Below, piece after piece: positions 22,409 to 32,272 of a stretch of 64,000 nucleotides of DNA (positions are counted from its first letter, which is position 1; each line of letters starts with the position of its first letter). The translations under genes and the position numbers were made by a program. Below the pieces are notes generated by a model. The model did no database searches. It was not told the origin of the DNA and saw nothing but the letters and a program-made list of their open reading frames with translations. The DNA lies in the NCBI RefSeq assembly GCF_000002865.3, contig NW_001865068.1, positions 451,591 to 515,590 of the forward strand, written 5' to 3'. Source of the DNA: Monosiga brevicollis MX1. Lineage: Eukaryota; Opisthokonta; Choanoflagellata; Craspedida; Salpingoecidae.

Positions 22409-23749
22409 TCTGTCCAAGAGATGCAAGCGGCTGGCGTACACGAGTCACGGGTTTGCCAATCAGTGTTGTCGTGCAGCACTGCCAGTCGTCGGTTGGTCTG
22501 AAACCAAAGATGAAGCGCTGCCCAAAAGACAGCACCAATTCACGTCCACCGAACGACGTCCACACGCGTCAATCAACTCCTCTTCGTTGCAATAATCCTT
22601 GAAGTAGGCAGGGCAGGGAGGGCAGGGAGAGGGGTTGAATAGCACGACCGGGGTCAAGGGTCCAGCCACCAGCGACCAACGACAAGAGAGAGAGAAAGAA
22701 AAGACAGAACTCGTGTGTGCTGTGGGAGAGAGAGAGAGAAGGAGAGAGGGGTGGTGTGGCAGAGACTGGGGTGGAGGTAGAGGTTTGGGTAGAGGTGGAG
22801 AGGTTGAGCAGAGGTAAGGGGAGAGAGAAGGGGTAGGGGAGGGAAGCCTTACCGTGGGAAATGATGGGCAAAAGAGAGGGATGACATTGAACAGGAGGGA
22901 GAGGCAGAGAAACGGACGGAGATGAAGAGAAAACGAGAGAGTCATACAGTGAAAAAGACAAAGGCAGAGACGGCGAAGCACAGCGAGTGTGTGGCTGTGA
23001 ACTGTCGAATGAGAGTGTTGAAAAAGTGTTATTGAAAACATCCAATTTTGATTTGTTCAGTCATTCAAATATTTTCCCGCGTAAACTTGAATCTGCGGAC
23101 ATCCCTGGGAGTGGAAGCCGGCGCAGGGCGACCGCGCCCGTTGCCCCTCAATGCGCAGCCCGTTGCCTTGCACGGTCCACGACGCGCGTGAGAGAGACTG
23201 TGGGTGTCGGGCGGCTCACAGCGTGAATGACAACTGATGAACCGATGGAGAGTCTGGATGGATGATGCGTGAGTGTGGGCTCTTTTGATGAAAATGGGAC
23301 GTGCCGGCCCAGCAAAGCGTGCAGTGCGGTGACAACAGGCTCCCTTGTCACTCGCAACGGTCATGCGCTTGCCAAGCCCACCACCACAATTTCATGGGCC
23401 GCTTGGAGCCCGCTTCATGTTTTGAACTTGCTCGCTTCCCCCTGTCACCCTCGTCATTTTCTGTTCGACGGCCACAAGCCCCTCNNNNNNNNNNNNNNNN
23501 NNNNNNNNNNNNNNNNNNNNNNNNNNNNNNNNNNATTCCCCCCCCCCCCCCCCCCCCCCCGCCCGCTTCCCGATTCGCTGGCGGCGTGAGAAACCCTTGT
23601 GTCTAACAACGTCACGCGTGAGCAAAGACGCGTAACCTTGGTTCAAGCTCAACAACCTTGAAGTACACCCCATCCTTTGGCTCATTTCCAGCGGCCGGAT
23701 CCCGCTGCCACCGAAACGGAAACCTTTGATCTCCCAGCTCCTATCAAAC
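22409..23749. other. Purine-rich intergenic region containing an assembly gap
   Basis: From about 22610 to 22990 the plus strand is strongly purine-rich (GAGAGAGAAGG, GGGGTGGAGG words). No gene was recognised here. A 50-base run of N lies at 23485-23534, followed by about 20 C residues, so bases near the gap are unreliable. A first exon of the PTB gene could lie hidden here. Confidence 0.7.
23485..23534. other. Assembly gap (50 N)
   Basis: Exactly 50 N, a usual placeholder for a gap of unknown size. It abuts a poly-C/G tract, which probably stopped sequencing. Confidence 0.98.
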
Positions 23750-24994
23750 ATGTTGTTCAACCCCCGTCACGCCTTGTCCCAGCCCGAGTTGGAGCCCGGG
23801 CAAGCTCAAACCGCCCACCTGGCGCTCAGTCAGTTTGCTGAACAGGCCGAGCTTCGTCATCGCCGCAGCAAGGAGCGCGTGCGGGCCTCAGTTCGCTCAG
23901 CCGGGCCTCCGTTTGCAGACCGTGTGGATGTGCCGCCAGCCAACCCTCAAACGCCGATGGCAGAGTGTGGGACATCTGCGGAGTGTGTGACAACTGGTTC
24001 TGCCAATAAACGGGATCAGCAGCTGGCGCTCGTGATTGCCTCCATGGAGGCCATTTTGCAGCAATTCGCCCAGGCCAAGCATGAGCATGAACTGCATGCA
24101 CTCCGGCAAACCTTGGCGAATTCACCCCGGCCACCGCCCCAAGCGTTTTCGGCCCCCTCCAGCCCCCGCGTGACAGAGCAAGGCGGCCTTTTGCGCCCTA
24201 TGCACCAGCGTCGCGCCTCGCTACCCGCCGCGCACACGTTGGTCAAGGCGGAGCCGACTCCCTTGCTGGGCATGACCATGCGCCATCCCAATGACCCGTT
24301 GCCGCAGCCCCTTGAGCAAGTCTCAAAGACCACGCCCCCCTCCAGCCTTTTGGCGGACCCTCATCTTGGAGCCCCTTTGCACGAGTATCATGGCAAGGTG
24401 GTTGCCACCCAGGCCTCCCTACACCTGGGCTTGGTGGGCCTGTATCGGATTGAGCTTCATGAGCGCTTCCTGCTCTTGGTCGACGCCAGCACACTGCAGC
24501 CGCGAATGGAGATCCCGTACATTACGATGCAGCGGTACGGCCTTCTTCTTCTTTGACGCTTGATCCGCTAGTCTCCTGAATTCCGAGCGCGGATGCTCTT
24601 CGCTGTTCCCCACACTCACGCTTGGTGGCATCGATTGCTCCGGCTCGGCTATGCTGCATCTTCTCTGTCTTTTTCCGCTTTAGGTACGGCGCAGACGGCG
24701 AATTTTTGCAAATTGATATCGGTAGCCTGTTTCCACAAGCTGCGGGGACCTACCTGTTGCGCAGTCCAGACACCCCCACCATTTTTGCCAAGCTACTTGA
24801 GTGCGTTTGCTGAAGCCTGCCCCGTGTACCCCCCCCGTCTCGGTATACGCGCGTGGTGCCTCTGCTCACCCGTTCAATCTTCTCTCTTGCTGCATGCCCC
24901 GTCGTCCTGCCCGACTTGTTTAGAATCTTGGCCTAAACAGCCTGGACCAAATCTCGTCATCATAATTATTCACATGTCAGCCCCTTTCGTGTAG
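23750..24994 (+). CDS. IRS-type PTB-domain protein
   Basis: PTB domains of the IRS/Dok/FRS2 type bind NPxY-like motifs, often phosphotyrosine, on receptors. From ATG 23750 a long first exon encodes a disordered N-terminal half (MLFNPRHALSQPELEPGQAQ), a short coiled coil (IASMEAILQQFAQAKHEHEL) and Pro/Ser-rich sequence. The PTB domain follows: KVVATQASLHLGLVGLYRIE, then LLLVDASTLQPRMEIPYI, MQR, and after an intron YGADGEFLQIDIGSLFP and GTYLLRSPDTPTIFAKLL. This matches the IRS-PTB order: strand, strand, RYG, F.I..G, G.Y.F.T....IF. A plausible last exon (about 24925-24994) ends MSAPFV. An earlier exon may be lost near the gap upstream. Confidence 0.72.
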
Positions 24995-25256
24995 ATTTAC
25001 AAGTGGTCGTGTCATGGCAACTGCGTCGTCTTTGCTCAGGAAACGGCCCTCGAGTTTTTGTACTTTCTTGAATGTGCACATCCGCGCGGGCCTTGAAGCC
25101 GCGGGCATTAATTAATCCAGTCCTGTTTCTACTGCCTCAGTCAACTGTTCTTGCTGGCACCATTCGATTGTCTGAGACACCACATCTTTTACACAGAGGC
25201 GGAGCAGCCGTTCAACAACACGGGAGGTGGCGGGCCAGGAGGAATGCAACTCATGT

Positions 25257-27840
25257 TCAAATGCAAGTATGGACTTCACCCAAGGCCCGCGCTACAATCA
25301 AATCAAGCTGCGAGACCGGTGTCTTGAGCTTGGGCACGACGTCTTCGCAGGGAAGGCAGCGAATGTCTTCACCAGCAATGTATAAAATCTATAACCCCCC
25401 CCCCCGCGGCGAAATTTACAATTCAACCGACATGCCACAATCAAGGCCGAGTCCTTGTGACAATCATTTTTAAGGCGCAGGAAGCCAGCGCAACGTCTTA
25501 CCTGGTCGCCCTCCTCCAGGCCGGCGCGATCCGCAGCCGAGTCGGGCCGAACCTTGGTCACGCGCATGCCATCAGACCGAACGTCTTCCGAAATGGCCAG
25601 ACCATAGCCGGCCTCGTGAGACTCCTAGGCAAAGTATGACAACGATGCACATGAGCGAGAGGGAAAAGAAAGGACTGGGTAGAAGGTGCGCAGAGAGTCG
25701 CTTTAGCTGGCACACGTGCCAGTAACATGCCCTTGAGCTCAGCTCGGAGCCTGGCCTGACCTTAGAGAGGACGACGGTGAAGAGGTTGTACGCAGCATAC
25801 TCTTCTTGAAGCTCCTGACAGAAGGGAATATTCATCGACTCACAACGTGAGTGACCATCAGGCAGCCTTGGCATTGATGCTCGCGTCGCAGTGAGCACAC
25901 CTGAAAGTGTCGGTCATCGTGGATAGTTGAATCTTGGGCAAAACTGTCATGACTAGTATCACCCTCATCGTCGTCGGTGGCAGTGCTAAAGCGCTCTGAA
26001 GCATCGCGTTCGTGCACGTACTGTTTGGCCTATGTCCAGCAGGCGAGGCCAGGACCAGGGTGAGCCGAACCACTCGTCTCTGGGCGCACCAGACCGACCG
26101 CCACAAAACACCAAGATGCAACGGCGATGCGAGCTTGATGGTTGTACCGATTCAAGCGGTTGGACGCCCAAGAAGCTGTCCATGCTCGTGGGCATGGGCA
26201 CGGAATAGGCTGGGGCAATGACGTGTGAGCGACCATCTGCCGGGCCAGCGCGATGGCCCGCAACGTGGTTGCGCATGGGAGACACAAACTCATGCTCCTG
26301 TCGCAAGCCAGCCACGCTCTCGCCATCGGCAAAGTACTTGCGGTTGATGTTGCGCGCTGCACACCGTAAAAGTCATCGCAGCAAAGGCCGATTTGAATCA
26401 AACAGAGTAGCAGAGAGATGGCCCAAGCGCAAGGGACAGACAGACAGAGGGATTAAAAACGAACCAAAGTGGACTTTGCGGTTGGGGTCTTGGTCCTGAT
26501 CCGAGGGCTCTGGCGTCTGAAAGCGAGGGCTGGCAGCATCACTAGCGTCGGACGGGGTCAGGAAGCGCCTAGAGATGTGCAAGTGCAGGCTGCAGGGGGC
26601 AAGAGGGAGGCGGGGTTATGCCGATTGGCGGACCACGTACTGGTGAATTTGCAGCGAGAGGAGGTCGCCGCCATGGTTGATCATTTCCCGGGCCTGTGCC
26701 AGGGACATGGCGCGACAAGCAGATCCGTTGATCTGTGTCGCGACGAGTCAGCGCGAGTCAAAGGTATGTCAGGAGGGTTGGGATTGAGGGACGATTGGAA
26801 GAGGAAGACGAGGTGGCCACGGCTGATTGCCACGCACCGCTAGAATACGATCTCCCACGCATAGCCGTGCATCGGCGGCCACCGAGTTCTAGCGAGGGGC
26901 AACGGTTTCAAAGTTGTTGAGCACTCTGCCAGGCCCTGTGGTGCTGCCAGCGCCCGTGGGGGCTACGTACCGGCTCGAGGGCTGTGATGACCAGGGCTTC
27001 GCCGTGACTGGCCGCGTCTTCTCCCACACTCAAACCTGTATGTACCCGGTAGAGGCGTAGCAATGAGCCAGTCTCAACTCACAATCTTTGAGCAAGAAAG
27101 GCAATGGAGGAGGGCAAGCCTCTGCTTGTTCCCGAGTGGGGCGTCAAAACAATGGGGATAGTTGGCCATGAGCACGCCGCCAGCGGCTTGCTTTGTCGGG
27201 TGGCCTACCAAAATATTCGCCGGGGCGTCGGGCCAGATCGAGATGGTGGGCAATACGTTCTGGGGTGCTGGATCTGGGTGTGGCATGGCCATTCTGTTGC
27301 TCCGCGCTAATGTGGGCTTGGTTCGAGTGCTTCTTGAGCAGGATGGCCTGCTCAGCGTACAGTTCGTGCACCTCGGCCAATTCTCTCTGGGAAAGGCCAA
27401 AGAAGGGTGACGGGGGCATGGAAACATAACGGTAGACAAAATATCGAATTGAGAACGCACCTCGAGTTGCGTGCGAGCTTCCTCTTCCCGCTTAAGGGAC
27501 TGCCGCAGATGATGTAGCTCCGCGTTGGTGGCGACCATAAAGCTTTCGAAGCGGTCTTCCAGGTCGCGCAGATCACGGCGGAGGATGCGATCTTCTGTAT
27601 TGGTTGGCAGGGCAGTCGGGGTTGGGACGGCGGCAGAACTCTCGGTGGGATAGGGCCTGCCGGGCTTGCTCAGGGAATCCAATGTCAAGTCATCTCGCCT
27701 AAATGGTGGAGCATGGACACATCGAGGATTATGATTGCTTTGATAGAGGCACAACCAACACCCGCGAGAGACAGATGGCGACCGTGCAGGCGCAGGGTGC
27801 TGTCCAGGCAAGGTGGTGCTTTGGGATGAGGAGAAAGAGG

Positions 27841-27906
<66 letters not shown>

Positions 27907-28043
27907 AAGGAGCAGCAGAAGAAAGCAAGAGAGAGATAACGAGAGAGCGAGAGAGGAAAATAGGGAGGGGCCAACGTGCCGCGGGGACCTTACCGAACAT
28001 TTGTGCGGCGGAGAATAGGCCCCCGCTGTTGCTGTTGAGCCAT
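25257..28043 (-). CDS. PDZ-domain scaffold protein with coiled coil
   Basis: Exon 1 from ATG 28043 encodes MAQQQQRGPILRRTNVR, with a good GTAAGG donor. After an intron carrying a (GA)n tract, exons near 27690-27465 and 27390-27150 encode a coiled coil (RRDLRDLEDRFESFM, NAELHHLRQSLKREEEART, RELAEVHELYAEQAILLKK). PDZ 1 is split across exons at about 27090-26590: GEDAASHGEALVITALEP, DARLCVGDRIL, then INGSACRAMSLAQAREMI. A Ser/Asp-rich linker follows (SPRFQTPEPSDQDQDPN). PDZ 2 lies at about 25620-25290: HEAGYGLAISEDVRSDGM, TKVRPDSAADRAGLEEGDQ, then IRCLPCEDVVPKL. The stop is at 25257. It probably acts as a cortical or membrane scaffold binding C-terminal peptides. I cannot assign an animal orthologue, and several middle exon edges are approximate. 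Confidence 0.72.
27838..27904 (-). repeat. (GA)n tract inside a PDZ-gene intron
   Basis: A run of about 65 bases, nearly pure GA, lies between exon 1 and the coiled-coil exon of the PDZ gene. Its translation as Ser-Leu repeats on the minus strand is an artefact. Confidence 0.9.
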
Positions 28044-28369
28044 GTCCAATCTTTGTACACAGAGGGTGGAATCGAGAGAGCCAGGGCAAGTGGGACGCCC
28101 CTCGGGGCGGGACTGGATCAAAGGAGCGTAAATCAGCGGCGCGATTGGGTCTTCGCAGGTGAGACGTGTGCTTGGCGTCGATGCGTTCGTCAAGATGACA
28201 CGCGGCTGCCTGATGTCTTGAACCCGTAAAACCAGGTCTTTTAGCGTGCGCGTGTGTGTTTGCGTGCGAACTTGAGGACCACGGCGTGTAGAGTGAGGCG
28301 TCCAGGTACCGCAACGATGCGGTCGCCGTTACAGCGCGGAGGCCGGCAGGTGAAAATTCGAGCATGCAC

Positions 28370-28680
28370 GCAAGCAATTTTAAAAGTATTTTACTAAAAG
28401 CCATTCGAACACGGTCAACAAGGAGCCTTTCTTGAGTGTGCTGGTTATATCGTTTTGTCTCAGCATTGATGCACTTAGGATGTATTTTAATGTATAGACT
28501 TTTAGAGTTAATGAAGTAAATAGTCGAGAGGAATACTATACTCATGTAAATGGTCATTGGGTTAATGTAGATATAACTAGAGTAAATGTTGCTTATATTA
28601 CAGATATTGAAGCTCGTGTGATCGTTCTTGCAGATATTAAAGGTACAAAGTTACGCAGTTTGATTGTGGACAACGTCGCC
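28370..28680 (+). other. AT-rich coding-like island
   Basis: Base composition shifts abruptly here to AT-rich, with words such as TTTTAAAAGTATTTTACTAAA. A frame is open from 28498 to the stop at 28825-28827. Its first 60 codons use A/T at most third positions (GTA, AAT, GAA, ATA, TTA) and read as ordinary protein, for example REEYYTHVNGHWVNVDITRV and VAYITDIEARVIVLADIKGT. It then runs into the AGC and GGCAGA repeats (poly-Ser and RGG). No ATG starts it in this window. I do not recognise the sequence. It may be a transferred fragment, organelle-derived DNA or a piece of an unusual gene. Confidence 0.5.
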
Positions 28681-28682
28681 AT

Positions 28683-28683
<1 letters not shown>

Positions 28684-28716
<33 letters not shown>

Positions 28717-28775
28717 GGCGGCAGAGGCGGCAGAGGCGGCAGAGGCGGCAGTGGCGGCAGGAGCAGCAGGAGCAG
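28684..28775 (+). repeat. (AGC)n followed by (GGCAGA)n
   Basis: About nine AGC triplets at 28684-28713, then five GGCAGA hexamers and variants to about 28775. In the open frame they encode poly-Ser and Arg-Gly-Gly repeats. Confidence 0.9.
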
Positions 28776-29063
28776 CGCGGCGGTGAGACCAGAGGTAGCG
28801 TGTGCATCTGTGGGTGGTGGTGTTTGAAGGAACGGGGTGCGGGGGATGTCTACTTGCGCCTGTGCGTGCGTGTGGGTGTATACAATTGGCGTCGTCGAGC
28901 CTTGTTGTGACTGGACGCTGTGGTGTACCGCCGCTCACAACATTGCGTTTCATCTTGACGTGCAGGCACACGCCTACGCACGTACCGTTTGGTACCCTGA
29001 GCGTCTGGCTGAGCATTGAGGCCATCATCTCTGCCTGCGTCGCTGCCTGTCCTCCAAGTCGCT

Positions 29064-29068
<5 letters not shown>

Positions 29069-29094
<26 letters not shown>
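29069..29094 (+). repeat. Poly-T tract
   Basis: About 26 T just upstream of the kelch gene start, within its probable 5' UTR or promoter. Confidence 0.9.
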
Positions 29095-29170
29095 GCTCTC
29101 ATCAATTTGGTTGTGCCCATCGATAAGAACCCAAGCACACGGGGCGACTTTGGACGGCACGCGAGCAATC

Positions 29171-31595
29171 ATGTCCGTGTTTAGAGGTTTGGCGGACTCC
29201 CTGCGGCGATTAGCCATGATTGCCAGTCGGACCAGCGTCTCCGAGCTGCCGGATCACAAGGCCCTTCAAACCTTTGACAAGCGCGGCATCGGGAACTCTG
29301 GTACCCCGTCGGCTCGCTCTGGTCACGTCGCCGTCATTATCAGTGACTATCTCTATGTATATGGGGGGTTCCAAGATAGCGGCAGGTCTCACACCTGCCC
29401 TGAGGTGCGTTGTCTCGCGGGGTTCATGAGCATCGCGTCGCCCGTTCTGGCACGGGCAGCCTGTTGGTTTCACTCCCGCGTGTGGCGTGCGTACGCGTTG
29501 TTCCACGACCAGCTTCATCGGATGCATCTGATTTCCAAGCAATGGGAGCTTGTACCTTGCACCGGAACACCGCCCTCTACCACCTGCAGCCAGTCAGCTG
29601 TGGCGGTGGGCTACGAAATTTGGATATATGGCGGCACGGAGTGTACGTCAAGCTTACGTTGCGCCTGTCAAGGAAGAGGGCTGTCAAGGAAGAGGGGCGC
29701 TTAGCCCATCTGGCCTGTGGACTTGCTTTTGTTGTTGCATTTGCCTGCCTTGCGTGCCCGCGGCATTCCTATTGTAGTTGGTGCTTGAGGCCTGACTTGC
29801 TCCGTGCTCATCTTACTGACACAGATCCCTTTGGCGTGAACAATGCTCGGGACCTACATTACATTGACGTGCGCGTGGGCGAGTGGCACACGATTTCTCA
29901 TGAAATTGATCAGTGCCCACTGGCTCGCTTTGGACAGGTGAGCAGCCCGTGCGCACATGCTCTGCCGTCTGCATGGCCCCGGCCGATGGTTGATATCTGT
30001 TGGTGCTTGATGACATTTGCTGCCTGATCAACCCTGGCTTTAGTCAATGGTGTATGATGCCGCACAAGAGTGCTTTTGGATTTTTGGCGGCACACAGGGC
30101 ACCCAGTTTTACAATGATCTGTGGCGCTTTGATTTGGCTACCAGGGTACTTATCATGTACCCGTTTGCAGCCCCACCCTTCGCTCGTCACACAAATCACA
30201 CCTGATGGTTGCCCCTGCGTCTTGATTGTGGTCACCTCTCCTCCTGGTAGACTTGGGAGGAAATTGTTCAAGGGCCCTTTGATAACTGGCCCACCCCACG
30301 TTACCGACACCAGGCCGTTATGCACAATCACCGCATGGTCGTCCTGGGAGGTGGTACGCCCAACCCCACTCCCGATAAGTTTATGGACACTGCACTTGTG
30401 TTCAATACGCGCACGCGACGATGGGAGACTGAACATCTGCACGGTGACAACGCGGGTACGTGCTCCGTTTGCCAGTATATCCGCCCCCACTCCCCTTTCC
30501 CGTCCCATCTTGTGAGCAGGGACTCTATTCAGCTGATGTGCGTGACGGCCGCGGATGCGTAGATGGCTATCCTCCCGAATTGCGGTCCCACACCTGCACC
30601 AAATACGGGGAATGTATGTCGATTTACTGTCTCTTGGTCTTGCTTGGTTTCGCTGGCAAACTGGATCAGAGCCTGCTATGCTGGTCCCTGCTACTCTCTC
30701 ATTTCGGTGGGCGGTGACTGACCTCCCTTGTGTGATAGACCTGTACCTGCTCGGCGGGATTTCCAAGCCCAGACAGGTTTGGGTTCACGTCTTTAGGTTG
30801 CATCTGCCCACCTTGCAGTGGGAGCATCTCAATCATCTGCGGTGGCCTTGCCCCACCCTCTTCCACATTGCTGAAATCACCAGCGTGCGTATCTTGGCCG
30901 CCACACTTGCTTATGCAAGATTCCGCTGTCACTCCAATTATTTTTGGTTGACCAAGGTCTAATCAATTTTGCTGTGTCGGCCACCCACAGTACGGCGAAC
31001 TGATCACCTTTGGTGGTCTCGCACTCGGCAGGACCGACCGGCGGTACGCTCGCGAACAGACATGCTTTTCAAAAACGGTCGATCACCTCGCAACCACGCC
31101 TGCGGTGGCGTGTCGCCATCGCACATCTTCCTTGAACCTTTAATGCGACTGTAATAGGATCAATGACGTGTGCTCAGTCCTGATAACGCCCACTCCCACC
31201 TTGAAGTATCTCTGCATCGTCGCCATTGCTGCTGCTGGGTATGTTTCTGATGGGTTAGGCATTGCACGGGAAAACAAGGTTGTGGAAGTTGGGTGATCAA
31301 ATTAACGTTGTGCTGCCAATGCCACGCCTGGTAAAACCACCGTCTCTTTCCAGCGCTAGGTTTCAGCCCGAGGAAGTCTACCGTGCCGTGGGCTCATCGG
31401 TATGCAAATGAATGTCTTTGGCTGTCTTGCGATGAGTATCCTTCGCTTCCTCTCTTCTTCACTTTACCTGTCTCTAATCCATATTCGATTGCCTGCGGGG
31501 CGCCGTCTCATTAGATGCTGGTGGATCAAATATACCCACGCACCTCTACGATCCAGTCAAAGTCTTCGGCCCCGCGCTGTGCCTCACCCTCATGA
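29171..31595 (+). CDS. KLHDC10: KLHDC10-like kelch-repeat protein
   Basis: Animal KLHDC10 is a six-bladed kelch propeller used as a CRL2 substrate receptor that reads C-terminal degrons. From ATG 29171 (MSVFRGLADSLRRLA) the gene alternates short exons and introns. Blades seen are TPSARSGHVAVIISDYLYVYGG; SAVAVGYEIWIYGGTE; QECFWIFGGTQGTQFYND; TPRYRHQAVMHNHRMVVLGG, then VFNTRTRRWETE (human ERYRHEIAHDGQRIYILGG and AYNLETNAWEE); PPELRSHTCTKYGE, then LYLLGGISKP; and YGELITFGGLALGRTDRR. A C-terminal BC-box-like segment, INDVCSVLITPTPTLKYLCI, corresponds to human FKIWLVVPSLLELAWEKLL. The last exons read FQPEEVYRAVGSS and MLVDQIYPRTS, ending at 31595. Whether it recruits a cullin here is an inference. 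Confidence 0.8.
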
Positions 31596-32272
31596 TTGCC
31601 ACGAAAGGCGCACCTGGCTCTGTATCCATAATAATTGTTTTCTGCACTGCATCCGCGTTGACGCGGTCCTGTGATGTGGTTAAACTGCCAGCAGATGACG
31701 ACGTGGTGAAATGCAGTAGTGCACGACTTGAGATTACAATTGACATTCATTTTGATGCTAAAACCGATGCCAAACATCCTTGCAATATGGCAAACCTCCC
31801 TGTGAATGCACACTCGTCGTCCCTGAACAGAAAGAACAGAAAGAACAGAAAGAACAGAAAGAACAGAAAGAACAGAAAAAACAGAAAGAACAGAAAGAAC
31901 AGAAAGAACAGAAAGAACAGAAAGAACAGAAAGAACAGAAAGAACAGAAAGAACAGAAAGAACAGAAAGAACAGAAAGAACAGAAAGAACAGAAAGAACA
32001 GAAAGAACAGAAAGAAGTAAAATACATCGGACTAAAATTTGGAGGGTAATCGGCAATTTTAGAATCGAATTTCAAATTTGAATTTTTTTTTTTTCGCTTT
32101 TTCTCTCTCTCATTTTTCAAGGAGCTCGTCTGAGCCGGCTGGCTCCAAGGACCTCTCTGAGACCGTTGGCTGCCTGCTAGAGCCTTGTGATCGTCACCCG
32201 CGCGTAGCAGGAAGCTTGGTGACAGGCAGAGGGTTCGACTGTCCCGCCGAGTCTCTCTGAAGGACCAGGAGG
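31596..32272. other. Intergenic region carrying a 9-bp minisatellite
   Basis: No gene was seen between the kelch gene and CEP120. The main feature is the minisatellite listed separately. An AT-rich stretch follows at 32035-32115. Confidence 0.6.
31825..32016 (+). repeat. 9-bp minisatellite, unit AGAAAGAAC, about 21 copies
   Basis: Near-perfect tandem copies of AGAAAGAAC cover about 192 bases, with one variant unit (AAAAAACAG) near 31875. Being a multiple of three without stops, it is open in several frames on both strands, which yields spurious proteins of repeated Lys-Asn-Arg, Lys-Glu-Gln or Phe-Cys-Ser. Confidence 0.97.
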
